From assembly GCA_029532415.1 (NCBI GenBank), contig JAQOTA010000046.1, positions 62,001 to 126,000 on the forward strand: DNA of 64,000 bases, written 5' to 3'. The notes below the pieces were generated by a model. That model ran no database searches and was not told the origin of the DNA. It saw only the letters and a list, made by a program, of their open reading frames with translations. Both the position numbers and the translations under genes were made by a program. The DNA is from Marasmius tenuissimus (taxonomy: Eukaryota; Basidiomycota; Agaricomycetes; Agaricales; Marasmiaceae). Every line of letters begins with the position of its first letter. Positions within the stretch are counted from its first letter, which is position 1. Positions 1-11,809 of the stretch are shown here, piece after piece.

Positions 1-299
1 ATCCCCTCGCCAAGTACTGCACGAAGCCCATCACGAAGCTCACTGAAGGGATAGTTGATGATGGCGGCGTCTGGGAAGTATAGTGTGCTGAACTCACTCA
101 TACCATGCGATGTTGACACTAAGTGTCGTTCCCCTGGCTGCACGAGGCTCGAACGGTCTTCCTGCACTCGTCAACTCTTTAACTACCTGGCACGCTATAG
201 GAAGATGGGCCCACTAGTACTGGAGCCCAAGGTCTCCCGTATCCTTGAGGCAATCGTTCGGTGAGCCATGTTTTCGCTTTTTGGGTGAGTATCATGATT

Positions 300-1270
300 C
301 ACTAACATCTGTTTATCAGAAAATGCGCGGAGGCTCAAGTAACTCTGCCAGCATCGGGACCTGCAAGGCAGCCTAATAAGCGACCACGGACCAGCTGGAA
401 AGTCCCCGTTGATATTATCCCCAAGTGCGCACAAGGTTATCTGTATCGCTCCCATAGCTCACAAGTCTACTCCAGATGGGAAGCCGCTCGCGCGTGGAAG
501 AAAGACTACCCGTACAGCCCGCAGAAAGATTTCAACGTGTAGTGGGCGACTATCGAGGCAGACAGGAAGGGACAAGAGTACAAGGCAAGTTTTATTCCAT
601 ATCTATCTACGTTGGAATTGGCTGGAACTAATACTCTATTTCTGGCATAGAAATACGTTAAACAGGCGAAGTTAGCTTCAGCCGCAGCCGCCGTAAGCTG
701 TTAGCCGTGCTACCCAGTACCGACCCATTCTTACACACCATGCCTGCAGGAATCTGGTAAGAACGTCCCTCGACGCAGAGCAGCTCGCGGAGATAGTAAC
801 TAGAACAATGTTTGGTACTTGGAAGGCAGCAGAACTCGACGGCGGTGATGACTGGAAGAGGTGGGGCGAGTGGGCAGGCAGTAGGTGGAATGAAAGCTGG
901 GGTCCAGAGGAGGACCCAGAATACCGCGCTATTAGAGGTAGAACGTGTCAGTTGGTGTCGGTTGTGATCAGAATTGACGATGCCCACTAACGTTATCTGA
1001 CTGCTCATGAGGGAAAATGACCGATGTACCCACCTGTCAGTATACGTCAGAACACGCCCAATATAACGGAAAGTATCCACCTTCCACTGACGAAATCCAA
1101 TACTTTTTTGGCGGGGCGGTCTTCAATCGGCTTTCATCAGTTTATGTCGGAAGGCACCGACTCATTCTTCATTGGGCCTGATGGGGCGCATCGTCGCCAG
1201 AATCAACCCGAGGAGCAAACTGGTTGTTCTTGTGGGCAGCTCGAGGATGGGGTAGTAGAAGTCTCGTGAG
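300..1270 (+). pseudogene. Decayed unknown gene, copy A (paralogue at 7.1-8.2 kb)
   Basis: Protein-like segments are scattered over three frames and broken by stops, for example a stretch around 390-590 interrupted by a TAG near 539, a Trp/Gly-rich block at 808-990, and a block near 1040-1180. The last two blocks reappear in the same order at about 7.78-8.22 kb, with shared core words such as ATCTGACTG and TCTTCATTGGGCC, so both are copies of one former multi-exon gene. I do not recognise the family. Introns cannot be placed with confidence because the copy is degenerate. It is most likely part of an old mobile element, but a decayed host gene family is possible. Confidence 0.45.
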
Positions 1271-1423
1271 GAGCCGACGAGGGCGCTTTGGACTTGGAGG
1301 CCGCAGGCCACATGAGATAAATGGGGTAGCAGGAGTCGCTGAAGGTGCTGAAAGGTAGACGATTCTTTTTGTCTTGCTTCTTATTTTGAGGACGGTTCGC
1401 TCATCGTCTATGCAGTTCAGTCG

Positions 1424-1680
1424 GATGGTCTGACCGGCACTAAAGGGTCGTCAGATGCTGGAAATGAGGTTGTTCTGATGCTTCTGTGGACATTCTGAAC
1501 GGTTTGGCTTGTCCGGTTTCGAGGCTGAGCGGGTGTTCGATGTCGAGGGGGATTGTGTGAAGCGCCATTATGAGCATTGTGACGAGGTCTGTTCACCGTC
1601 TGGGTCATCGCGTTCGCAGCGGTCTGAACACGACGGATGGTCTGACCCGCACTAAAGGGTCGTCAGATGCTGGAAATAAT
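1424..1680. repeat. Direct repeat pair of about 45 bp
   Basis: A near-identical segment starting GGATGGTCTGACC and ending GTCAGATGCTGGAAAT occurs at about 1424-1466 and again at about 1635-1677, 211 bp apart, with one clear substitution (GACCGGCAC versus GACCCGCAC). The two copies bracket about 170 bp of unrelated sequence. A small duplication or the footprint of an insertion would both fit. Confidence 0.7.
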
Positions 1681-1714
1681 GGAGCATAACTGCTGGAAAA
1701 AACACGCATCATGA

Positions 1715-2100
1715 GCTTGTTGTCCAGCTGAGATCCATCCAATTCAATCTGAAAAACGGCTGCGAAGTAGTATTTGGGTTGAGAGTTATCGGGGTATCGC
1801 ATGGGGTCGACACAGTTGCAGACTTGTGGACGACGTGGATGACGTTGAATGCGGACACAGGGAACCGGTCGACGCTTTGTTTCATTTGGGGGCCAGCTAA
1901 GTAGTCATAGCGGGAGTAGGATCAGTCTGTTTCAACATACAAGAACAAGGGACGCGCGGCGGGATACTAACAGTATCGTCAATAACAGTCGAATTCGGTA
2001 GCTTGAAATTCATCCTGATCGTGTCAGTAAAACGAGCCGATTCAAACAGACATAGGCTGACTGTGAAAATCAAGCGGACGTTGGTAAGACTCAACCTGGA
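1715..2100. repeat. Dispersed repeat, copy 1 (second copy at 41.2-41.64 kb)
   Basis: This stretch aligns collinearly with about 41225-41640. Shared blocks include GAGATCC(A/G)TCCAATTCA, GATGACGTTGAATGCGGAC, GAACCGGTCGACG and ACGCGGCGGGATACT. Conservation is patchy (substitutions and small indels), as in old transposon copies. Both copies have short open stretches on the minus strand (here 1897-2094) but no continuous reading frame. Family not recognised. Confidence 0.7.
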
Positions 2101-2191
2101 GTACTTTCATAGTGAGTGACTTTGAGTTGATGGCAGGCATGTAGTAAATGCAACAAAACAGTTTTTCATTCGGGTCATGTCGATAATTATG

Positions 2192-2539
2192 TTAAAGAAG
2201 ATGGGCCAGTGGGTGAGCTGGCCGTTCAGCGAGCTCCTCGAGCCGACGCAAATGTGACCGTAGGAGTTCCTCAAGTCGTTGGCCTTCCTTTACTAGCTCC
2301 CACATCTTCACCAACTCTTCCTTGAGGCCCGGGATTGCCTCCTGCAGACCCTTCTCGACCCAATCGCGGATCGAGTCCGCGAGGATATCTACAAGGACGG
2401 CCCTGAGGGCGACCTGCGATTCTTCAAGGGAAATGGGTACGTCGTCGGTTGTCGCGGCTGCTCTGCTTTCGCAGTCCGCCCAGACTTCGCGCTGGGCGCT
2501 GTCGGTAAAAGGCTGTTTGTCCTCTTGTTTGGGCTCCAT
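2192..2539 (-). CDS. Hypothetical small acidic coiled-coil protein
   Basis: A single open frame of 115 codons begins with ATG. The predicted protein is rich in Glu, Leu, Arg and Ala. Its second half has heptad-like leucine spacing (Leu/Val every third or fourth residue between about residues 45 and 110), which suggests a coiled coil. There is no signal peptide or membrane segment. No neighbouring intact gene gives context, and it sits between two repeat copies. It could be a true small gene, the surviving exon of a larger one, or a chance open frame. The amphipathic pattern is the only argument that it is real. Confidence 0.35.
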   Translation of the reverse strand: MEPKQEDKQPFTDSAQREVWADCESRAAATTDDVPISLEESQVALRAVLVDILADSIRDWVEKGLQEAIPGLKEELVKMWELVKEGQRLEELLRSHLRRLEELAERPAHPLAHLL

Positions 2540-2754
2540 CTAGAACTCAAGACAGGAATAAAGTCAGAAATCGTTCCCCATCGCTAGCACTTGGCCAAAA
2601 AAACCCACCGTTTCCCTTGATTTGAGGTCGAGCTCGGTTGATGTAGCAGGGGAAGAGTGAAGAGAGGCTCCCGTGACTGCTTAAGTAGCGACGAAAAATG
2701 AAGAGTCCCACGGCTGCACAAGGTGTGGGTCATCCTCGGAGCCCAAGGGAGGCG

Positions 2755-2885
2755 CGTATTACACAGCATGTTCGCGCGCTGATTGCCGGCTCTAGGGCAC
2801 ACTCTTGTGTACAGGCAGCTGTATACACCTTCGACCCCGGGACGGAGCCAGATGCAAGAAAGAGCTCGCGGCACACAGAGTTCCG
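2755..2885 (-). repeat. LINE 3'-tail repeat, diverged copy
   Basis: On the plus strand it shows the family landmarks in order: TATTACACAGCATG, a GCCGGCTC block, GACCCCGGGAC, and GAGCTCGCGGCACAC. The same order appears at 36.8, 37.9, 45.2 (inverted) and 58.1 kb (inverted). At 37.9 kb the repeat directly follows a LINE reading frame, so sense is taken as minus here. This is the most diverged copy. Confidence 0.6.
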
Positions 2886-3198
2886 AGCCCTTTTCAGACC
2901 TTATCTTTCTCTAATGTTTGCATTTGGAAGATACTCGATCGATATACAGAAGTAGAAGTCTACTAAGCAAGATAGCAGGATAAGAGAGAGAGTAAAAGAG
3001 AGATTGGAAACGATGAGAGAGAAGCATCGTGATGCTGTCGGCGGGAGAGTCGTTTTGGCCACCTACTGGCCCTGATCAGCGGCTAAAGCGCTTTGCAATT
3101 GCAGGCCCGAGAATCTTGGCGGCGTCAGTGACCCTGAGTCGTCCGAGAATACGATGCTGACAGCGATAGCATCACACTCTGCACCACCACATCACCAC

Positions 3199-5700
3199 GA
3201 TGACCTTCACGTTCCCAGCTCCCCCTACCGAATCCTCCCCTCAGCACCTGTTGAGTTTCATCAGGTGCGGCTTACCAAAAGCATAGGTGCTCGCGTTTGC
3301 TTGTTGTTGTTGTGATTGTCCTTGATGACGGTGAGGCAAAGAGACCGCTTTTGAGTCCATCACCAGAGCCCGAAGAATCTATCTCTTTGGATGGTACAAA
3401 ACATTGTCACCCAATCTTGACAGGCAAGCCTCCCTCTGCCACATATTAGCCCCGTCACTGACTTTTCCTCATCTGTCAAGGCACAAATGCGACAAAAATG
3501 GCCAAGACTTACCTCCAGGTGTACCACCAGAGCCCCTAACAGAAACTAGCAATCCGTGGCTGCCGTCTGCAGATGAAGTCAGTTTCCGTTTGGCCGACCC
3601 CCTTTTCAGCAAAGCGGAAATGTCGGGAGCCCTCATCAAGGAGCTCTTGAACATCTGGGCTCTCGATATCCGCACCCGCTTCAAAGACGACTCAGGTGCA
3701 CCTTTCGGAAACCAACTCCCTATCAGATCTGGTACCGCGACCCGGCACCCTATGTTCATATAGGTGCAAATGGAAAGCGGCGCTGGAGTGGATTTGTGTC
3801 AGGGAGTTATGCATTCGGACACGCAGTGAGTTGGTTATATTGCTTCTCTGCGTGTCGTACTCATTTATTTTTTTCAAGACGAAAATCCACAAAGAAGGCC
3901 AGACAGTAGAAGGTGCCATGTACTGCGGTATCATGCTTGGTGCCGATAAAACGACCGTATCTGTTGCAACGGGTCATGTTGAATACCATCCCCTCTACAT
4001 CACGGTTGGGAACCTCCACAACTCTGCTCGCCGAGGTCTTCGAGGTGGTGTTGCTTTGATTGGGTTCCTCGCTTCTGCCAAAGGTCTGGCCCGTTTCATT
4101 TTTATGCGCATCTTCCAACTCATGTGTTCCTCAGCCGGCCGCAAGTACGATGATGACAACGACTTCCGAGTATTCAAGAAACGTCTCTATCACTCCTCTA
4201 TTGCCGCCATTCTGCAATCCTTGAAGCCAGCAATGAAGACACTGGTAGTGCGCCTTTGTCCCGATGGGTACCATCGCCGCATCATCTACGACCTTGCAGC
4301 ATTCATTGCGGACTATCCCGAGCAGGTCTTTTTGGCGGGAATCGCTCAAGAGTGGTGTCCATGGTATGTTTACTCGAACGATAACGACCTAGTCAACACA
4401 CTGATCTGGATATTCACGATTAGGTGCACTGCATCCTCTACCAACCTGGATGATCCAGAGAGCCAACTACGAACTCGGGAATGGACATGAACCCTTCTCG
4501 AAGAGTACTCCGAGGAGGGCGAGATGTAATGGGATGTCTTCGGTCTCGACAATGATCTCTTGGCATGTTGTACTGCCAACTCTGCCCATATGGTCATGAG
4601 AACTGACTTTATCCTATCAGCCTTATACACACTACTTTCCGAGGGCTGACATACATGAAATCATAACCGCCGACATCCATCAAGTTATCAAGGGCTGCTT
4701 CAAAGACATGCTGGCGGAGTGGGTCCTTGAATATATCAAGAAGACGAGCGAGACCAAGGAGCGTGGACAACAGATCAGATGATATTGACCCCCCGGTGAG
4801 CTCTTCATGTTCAAGATATGCGCGATTGGGCCCTTACAGACTCTCAACCAGAATCGCTGTCGTACCCTCCTTTCCTGGACTACGTAGGTTCCCTCGTGGC
4901 CGTCGGGTCAAGCAATGAACTGGTGATGATTCAAAAGCTCTGATGAAGGTATGGAACTAATACCCTCGGTGACCGGTCTAGCTCTTCTTCACCCTGAATA
5001 TTCTCTCCTAGGTGTTTCTGACAGCGGTATCTGGCTATATCCCAGAGAAGATGACAGTGTCTCATGGCCTTCCTCGATTTTTGTTACCTTGTTCGACGCA
5101 GCGACTTTGACGAAGACACCATACGAGCCATTCGGGAAACACTTGAGCGCTTTCATGCCCAAGCGCTGTTTTCCTTGAGACTGGTGTTCGAGAAGACTTC
5201 TCCATCCCGCGCATGCATGCCATGTCTCATTACCCCGAGCTTATCATGCAGTTTGGTGCACCAAACGGTGTGTGTTCCATTACGGAGTCTCGTCATATCA
5301 CCGCCGTCATGAAACCATAGCGCCGCTCGAATCGTAACAATCCACTCAATCGAATTCTCCTCACCAACCAACGCGCGGATAAGTTTACAGCTCTTCGGTC
5401 TGTTTTGGCTGAGTATAAGCTCATAGGGCAAGGTGTATCCGTGTGCACTTGTGCATTGGTTCAATACTTACGGGCGGTCCAGGTTCGGAGAGACAGCGAT
5501 GTGGGCTGTAAGGCCAGCCTACAAGGATGATGCCAAACGACGACCACATCTCGCAGTGATACATGTGGATGCAGTTTTTCGAGGCCTTCATCTCATTCCA
5601 GTTTACGATACTCGTCCTGTTCCTCACGAGCTAAAAGTTTTATCATTCATTGGCCTTATGTACCGCTTTCTATGTAAATAAGTATGCAAACGAGACAATG
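3199..5700 (+). pseudogene. Plavaka (CACTA-like) transposase pseudogene
   Basis: The order of recognisable blocks matches basidiomycete Plavaka transposases. There is an N-terminal block around 3530-3700, then segments reading ADKTTVSVATGHVEYHPLYI (about 3946-4005), RLYHSSIAAI (4183-4212) and FIADYPEQVF (4303-4332). A block around 4870-5240 contains FCYLVRRSDFDEDTIRAI, and a C-terminal HLIPVY segment lies near 5590. These blocks lie in different frames, with stops at about 4488, 4528 and later, and no set of introns repairs all of them, so the gene is dead. Plavaka elements are cut-and-paste DNA transposons of the CACTA group. Terminal repeats were not identified. Confidence 0.8.
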
Positions 5701-6049
5701 TATTGATAACAGCCAACAGCCAGCCCATTGTACGACAATCTCCATGGCCACGTAAGTGGCGCTGCTGCACGATTTTTTGTTGTTCCCACACCAATCTTAC
5801 ATCTCGATGACTGACCTTGACGTCGCTGTGGATCCAAGCGACTCCCTCCAATCGCCACGATCGCCTTCACCAGATATTGACAGCAATGTCAGACAAGGAA
5901 CCAGATTACTTGAGATACTACTGTACGCACTCCCTCCCGATTTGTTCGCTCTCTGGCCATGCTAATTCCCTGAAGTCGGTGCACCCCGCCGCCGGAAATA
6001 CCGAGTCAATCCTGCTTCGTGTCTCTCGCCACGGTCACAATACCATTCA

Positions 6050-6360
6050 TTGATTTCTCCGACCGCAAAGAAGCGTTTCTTTCGCTCCTATCCAAAATTC
6101 ATCCTTCAGCCGAAACAAAAACCCAGAACATCCAGGCAACCGGTTCAAGAGAGATCTCCAAGCGGAATCCGCCAGAATAGTGCACCTCCAAGCCTCTCCA
6201 GTCCCCAATTACCAATAATTCTGAGCATTCTTTCAGGGTGACATGCTACCGAAAGGTGATTCTGGATGGCAAGTTGGGAGCAGATGGCACGCCAGAGTTG
6301 AGAACCGAACGTGTTTCCGCGATCGGAAACGAGGTGGAGCAAACATATCAGGACTTAAAA
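6050..6360 (-). pseudogene. Ty3/Gypsy integrase fragment
   Basis: On the minus strand, 6145-6342 encodes LVSDRGNTFGSQLWRAIC followed by LAIQNHLSVACHPE, the usual surroundings of the second catalytic Asp of a Ty3/Gypsy integrase core (normally SDRG..F.S.FW followed by an S.A.HP block). The fragment ends in stops on both sides. The first Asp and the Glu regions were not found. It is a short relic with no reverse transcriptase nearby. Confidence 0.7.
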
Positions 6361-6391
6361 TTGGAACGGGACCGTGTCTGAGACACATCAT

Positions 6392-6494
6392 TCACTGGGG
6401 GCATTTTTCTGTCAAGTAGGACATGTCGTGGTGGTGTCAAGTAGGACATGACAGCATCTGGTCTTCTACAGGGCCACTGTGACCAAAAACAAAG
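6392..6494 (-). repeat. 103-bp dispersed repeat, copy 1
   Basis: Reverse-complement identical, by eye, over 103 bp to 12363-12465. The unit contains two tandem copies of CATGTCCTACTTGACA separated by CACCACGA. Flanking sequence is unrelated, so this is a mobile or recently copied segment. The internal TGTCATG...TTGACA ends could be the edges of a long terminal repeat, but no second LTR is visible. Confidence 0.85.
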
Positions 6495-6599
6495 AATAAA
6501 TACTTGTGTTTCTGATCCGGTACCGAGACTTCTAGGCTCCGGAAATTCATTTTCAGAATGAGGGAGCATCGGAACAACAAAGGACTGGCTAAGTATTAT

Positions 6600-6680
6600 G
6601 TGATGGCAGCTAAGTCTTAGCTAGCTAGGCTTAGACTAGTATGCTAAGCCCTTAACATATGATTGCTAAGTTGTCTCAGG
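6600..6680. repeat. GCTAAGT-motif cluster, left
   Basis: The word GCTAAG(T/C) occurs several times in 80 bp (about 6610, 6645, 6663). The same motif recurs at 8250, 8310 and 8330. The two clusters bracket the decayed gene copy at 7.1-8.2 kb and may mark the edges of one mobile unit. Confidence 0.4.
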
Positions 6681-7088
6681 CAGTCTACGGCGGGCTTATG
6701 TACGGTATTCCCGACCCTGGTGTAACTACTAGTATAGTGTACTTGGGATCGACCGGTATCTTGTGGTAGTCAGTTTCTATGGAGCATAGCAATGGGAAAA
6801 GACGCTAAGTACTTGAGTTGACGGAAGTAGGTAGCAGCTGAAGAGTGTGATTGGATATCGAGAAATCAATGCTGGGGCAAGTCTTGTGGTTGCCCTATGC
6901 AAGCCCTACTTCCCAACGAGAAGTGCGTTGGCGCTAATCGACGTTGTCGGGTGCCCTCCGATGTGACCGATAAATCCTGATTAACTTCCGACTTGTTCTG
7001 ACGTTCTCCGATCCGTGCTCCACACTTCTTCCTAAATTATCTTGAGGGCAGAGATGGTTACCCTCCGCTCCCTGCTGGACCCACTCTG

Positions 7089-8224
7089 GTGAGTTCAATT
7101 TCCACGAAAAGGTCGAAAACTTCGGAGAAGTGGTCCGTGCATAATTGCATAGCCTCTCGAAGCCCTTTGCCCAAACCTTCCGCTCATGCGGCAATTGTCG
7201 CTCCTTTCCTCTTCACCATCACCTCACTCATCTTCACCTCCCTTCCGCACGATGGTGGGCACGACTCAAATCAATATCGCAGGTCGCCAGTAGCATGGTA
7301 ATGATGGAGTCGTGGACGACAAGAAGCAAGGTCACAGTCTGGGTTAGGGCAATAGGTGAGTTCATTATTTTCTTCGTTGCGCTGGAATCCTACCTACTTA
7401 TAATGGTAAAGGTTGGCCTTATTAGGGACTTGAAGTACAGAAGACGCGTCACTTTAACATGCTTGGTTTGCTGAAGTGAGTCTGGTCAGTACGACAATCA
7501 CGGTTTCTTTTTTTTTGCAGGTCAATCAAGGGTGTAAGGCGGCAGTCGTGGCCTCGAGCGAATGAAGAGGGATGAGAATACACGGTATGTTCTATTTCTC
7601 TGCTTATCTGCATCAAACTGATCCGCTCTTTCTATCGAAGTTGAAGACGCTGTATGCACTCTGCGCAGAGTTGGCTGGAACAACCGTAAGGTGTCACTTT
7701 TTCATTTCCACCTGCTCATACTAATACAGAGTATACTGTTTCCGCAGACATACAGCAAAATCAAAGCTCCGCAGAGACGTGGAACAGCTCAAGGAAACAA
7801 CACCTACGGCTTCGTTTGATACTTGGAGAGAAGTACATGATGGAGGGCATTGGCCGAAAGAGTCAGTTTGGGGAATGGCAACGGGCAGGCGGTGTATGGG
7901 CTGGGAACTGGGAATGAGACCGGGGGAAGGGATGGGAGTGGAAGAAATGGGAACCTAATAGTGGTAAAGTGTGTCAATTGGCGTCAGCTATAATCAGGAT
8001 CGATGGTGCACACCAATGTTATCTGACTGTCATTGAGGGCAATAGCTGCACTATTTATTTATCGGAATGTGTCAGATGGCACCAATATGACGGAACGTAT
8101 CCGCCGTATTCTGACGATTTCTGATTATTCTTTGGCGGGACGACCTTCAATCAGTTTTGGTCAGCTCACGCCAGATAGCGCCAACACAATCTTCATTGGG
8201 CCTACTTACTCGCTAACCACTTAG
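7089..8224 (+). pseudogene. Decayed unknown gene, copy B
   Basis: The 3' half (about 7780-8220) aligns with 808-1180 of copy A. Both have a Trp/Gly-rich block, then a block with the core CAATTGGCGTC / CAGTTGGTGTC, then TATCTGACTG, then a segment ending TCTTCATTGGGCC. Copy B has intron-like sequences (for example GTATGTTC near 7585 and a polypyrimidine-CAG near 7520), but stops remain in every frame. Product unknown. Confidence 0.45.
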
Positions 8225-8345
8225 CTGTCGGGTTCGCGTGGCCATGCTAAGTCCTTGATATACTCTTATGTCTATATCCAGGCATAGCCGTCGGGCTCGT
8301 GTGGCCATGCTAAGTCCTTGCTAACTTGACTTGCTAAGTCCTCAT
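8223..8345. repeat. Tandem repeat with GTGGCCATGCTAAGTCC
   Basis: A 37-bp unit (TAGC.GTCGGG.TCG.GTGGCCATGCTAAGTCCTTG) occurs at about 8223 and again at about 8286, about 63 bp apart, followed by two further GCTAAGTC words. It belongs with the 6600-6680 cluster. Confidence 0.6.
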
Positions 8346-8689
8346 TGCCGCGTGACCGTGTATCAGCCGTGTATGCCGTTGACTGGATGACCACCCAGGC
8401 AAAACCACGTTCCCTTTTACGCATTTTCACGCCAATCGGAGCCACTGGGTGCAGTCTTTGGTGCCGCTGAGTGGCTCTCAGAAGTCCTGGAGCTCACAGA
8501 CCCAACATTGCAATATCCCTCGCAGTAGTACCTGAGCGCACGGGTCCGGCAACACGGCATTCTCTCTACAGTACTGCCAACTCGAAGACTTTGCCACCAC
8601 CAGACGACGACGCCCTTCACTTGGCTATCTTTTAACCACAATCGAACTGACTCTCAGATGAATCGGCGTCAGTGTCCTGGATCTCAACG

Positions 8690-9254
8690 CAAGGGGTGTC
8701 ACCAAAAAAATTTTATATATGATGTTCCCATACAAACTTAAGGCCCTTTGGGACCCCCCCCTCCCCTCCCTCCTACCATTTTGGGAAGGTGTTTCCCACA
8801 GTCACATGCCCACTTCACCTATTGGACACGTCCTGACAATGTATTTTCCAGTCTCAGTTGGTGCTAATGTTGCTTAAAAAGTACTGAGAGCCTCTGAATA
8901 CAGTAGGACTCAAGTGGGTCGCTTGAGGGAATTGTATGTCCAATACGAAGGCACGAAACCCAGACTCCAGACTTCGGTATACCTTCCAAGTTTGGTGATC
9001 CGTGCAGTTCACACCTGTTCACACTGAATTCTGGGACAAAAACTCGACAAAAACATCTAATATTGGGCCTTGTTGGCCGTCTACTTCAATCTCCAGCCTC
9101 TGAGCACTCTGAATGAGTGTCAAAATGTTATGAAAGGTCTCCCTGGACCCCCCAAGGACCGCTCAAGGGGGGGTCACTTTTTGACCTTAACGGCTCGGGG
9201 ACCCCCCCTCCCCCCCTACCCCATATGACCGAGATGCCCGGGTGACACCCCTTG
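8690..9254. mobile_element. Non-autonomous hAT-type MITE with perfect TIRs and TSD
   Basis: The element starts CAAGGGGTGTCACC at 8690 and ends GGTGACACCCCTTG at 9254, a perfect 14-bp terminal inverted repeat. It is flanked on both sides by the 8-bp direct repeat TCTCAACG (8682-8689 and 9255-9262). Eight-base duplications and a CA-plus-G-run terminus are hallmarks of the hAT superfamily. The 565-bp body has no open frame. Near each end it carries a long C-run (about 8750 and 9200), suggesting partial subterminal symmetry. A hAT transposase supplied elsewhere must have moved it. The perfect duplication implies a fairly recent insertion. Confidence 0.9.
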
Positions 9255-9299
9255 TCTCAACGCTCTCTTTCAGCGTCTCACGGGTTCTACTTTCTCGTA

Positions 9300-11240
9300 C
9301 TCGTTGGGTTTACTAAACGCTCCCACTGGAGACTTTCTTCAATCTTCCACGACATAGCACTGGGCGCTCATACCTACGTCGTCAACCAACGACTTTGATG
9401 CGGAAATGGAGGCTCCTCCTGCTCACAGAGACATACCCATTTAACCTAGCGCTGGCGGTATTTGAATGCGCAAAATGACCCCAGTACTCTCCACAGCTTC
9501 AGTACTGCAACACCTCTTCTTTTCGCTCTCTATTCGTCTCCTTGAATGGATCCTTGGTGTCTCGTCGCTGATGGCGTTTACTCGAGCAAAGGTCTTTCGG
9601 TGATTAACAACAGCTTTCAACGATCTCGAACGTTGAAGGGCCTTGCGAGACATCTACATTCGGATCACCAGGAAAGCGGCAATTGCGTGGGGATACAGAA
9701 TATTACGGCTCGGGACGTAATGAACGAGGTGGTCTCGAAGTAAACGTGGGTTGCTCATCCTTGCAATCGATTTAACAATTCTAAACCTACTTTTGTATAG
9801 CCTATCAAACTAAGTTACGGGTGCCAGCGCTTCTCATGGCTCGGAGCATCGTTCTGAACGAGAGGAATCCATCCAAAAGAGCTGCAAACCGGGCAGCAAG
9901 GTCATCAACGGCTGGACCGTCAGCGAAGGAGACGATATATCTGTTGACTTCTCGGGGTCGCAGTCGTTGGGAAATCCATCAAGTGTGAGGCAGAAGGCCG
10001 GCTGATGTTGTCGTCCTTCTTCACCCGACATGGCCTCAAGTGCAATAACATCACTTCCTTCGGAACGACCGTTGCCCAGCATCGACTATACCATCCATGT
10101 GTCATCCTATCAAACAGAAGCTCGCGGACGATTCGACGATATCCTGGAAGCTCTGAACGACCAACTTTAAGTGCTCATTCCGAAGCCTGGTCAGGCCTTC
10201 ACTCGGGTATTTCGAGGAACCCCACATCGTCGTCTAGCCTCCCCTATCACAGCATTCGAAGCTCGTCGAACTCGTTTACTTTCTCCGAGATTTCAGGAGA
10301 CAGCCATCGAATACTCAGTTTCGATGTCGTATGGCCAATCTACTCGTGCTACCGGCTCCTTGTGGCGCGCGAGTCGTGAACCCTCAGACCAATTGCGCAC
10401 AGCTTCGGACGTCTTCAAACCATTATCTTGAGCTTGATGATCTGATGATACCATCCTCGGCGCTCTCCCTGCACCCGACGAAACCTCACTTTTCATCCTC
10501 CCCGATGTGCGTCGAGTGGGTGCTGGGACTACTCTCTCGTGACAGGTCACTTCAACTGTATGAACTATGTAATCGGTGCTTGCCGTACGGGGCCAAGGGG
10601 ATGCAGTCAAGTGAAAGGTCTTCTACCTGATCGAACGATATCTACTACTTTTCCTATCGGCACATTGGATCGCGCGAGGGTGGCTCTCAGGGAGTTGTAG
10701 GTACGAAAACATCTCACGAATTCGAATGAAGAACTTTTTGCTTACCCGTCACATAGATTCAACCAACTCAACAATTACGAGACCAAAGGGCTCCTCACTC
10801 GTTGGGTGAGCTGTTGTATGTCATTTTTGAGAAGGCGATCGTCGTCCGGGATTGGCGGGATTGGTCTGGAAAGTTGGTTTCGTAGGTAGCGAAAATGATG
10901 AGGGCTCCCTTTCTTGTTATTCGCCCATCTACTGCCCTTATGGGTCATAGGCGTTGAAAAATCGCCATCATTGTGACTATCGCCAGTAGAGAAGGCCGTC
11001 AGGCGTCGTCGTTCTTCACCCGACGTGACCGCAAGCGAAATAACCTCTCTTCTTTGGGAACGACTGTCGTCCATTGATTATACCATCCATGCACCTCTTC
11101 AAGTTGTTGCAGAGGTTACAACACACCTTATGAGAGGTATCAGGTTTATCTGCCCCGCTCGGGTCTTCCATCGATCCAGCACACGCCGTGCAATAAAAGA
11201 GTCACAAACACAGCCTGGGAGATCAACATTGCAAGGTTGA
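9300..11240. repeat. Degenerate region with an internal duplication
   Basis: No intact gene is visible here. The segment at about 9995-10100 (TCGTCCTTCTTCACCCGACATGG onward) recurs at about 11005-11090 in the same orientation, including the run from CTTCGGAACGACCGTTG to CTATACCATCCATG with substitutions. The longest open frames (about 10005-10379 and 10171-10431, plus) overlap in different frames and have no recognisable domain. I read this as two decayed copies of one element or gene family member. Confidence 0.5.
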
Positions 11241-11430
11241 AGATCGAGATCATTGACACATCCATCGTCATTCGAAGGATCCATCCAATCCGGGTGGGTT
11301 GATATTCGCGATGATTCCAGGCCGCCGCAGCTGAAGCTTCGAATCTGGTAGCGATGGTAGCCTTCGAGAGTATGTCGATAGTGCGTCATGCTCAGCACAC
11401 TCCAGATGAGCGACCATGAACCTACTTACC

Positions 11431-11463
11431 TCGCGCCCCCCCCCCCCCTCTCTCTCTCTCCCC
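11431..11463. repeat. Simple repeat: poly-C followed by (TC)n
   Basis: A run of about 14 C is followed by about seven TC dinucleotides. It is simple low-complexity DNA, and the region around it has no supported gene. Confidence 0.9.
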
Positions 11464-11809
11464 TGAGTCAACGAGTGACAATGCATAGCAGGCCTATAGA
11501 TCCTCGCGTTGACGATTCACAAGCTCTGGAAAAAGCAGACGCGTTTGTCCTGTTATTGTAAGCCTTCGCTAGAAAGGCGCAAAGTGCACCAAACACAAAA
11601 CATGCGTGATGGAAGGCTCTTGTTCGTACACGTCGTACTAAGAGGATCCACACCGAGGACTACAATTCAAAGAATTCAGCAAGAAAGGGGATGAGGAAAG
11701 AAGGGAGCACCTGTGGTTTACTCGAGGAGACCATGGTGGGAGGCAACGCGTCAGCGCTTGAGCAGACGTGACGGACGCGATCCGAGTCGAAACCAGAGAA
11801 CGAAAATAA

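Noticed and set aside
8690..9254. Idea that the C-run-rich segment was a host regulatory region
   Set aside because: Perfect 14-bp inverted ends plus an 8-bp direct flank duplication show that it is a transposed element.
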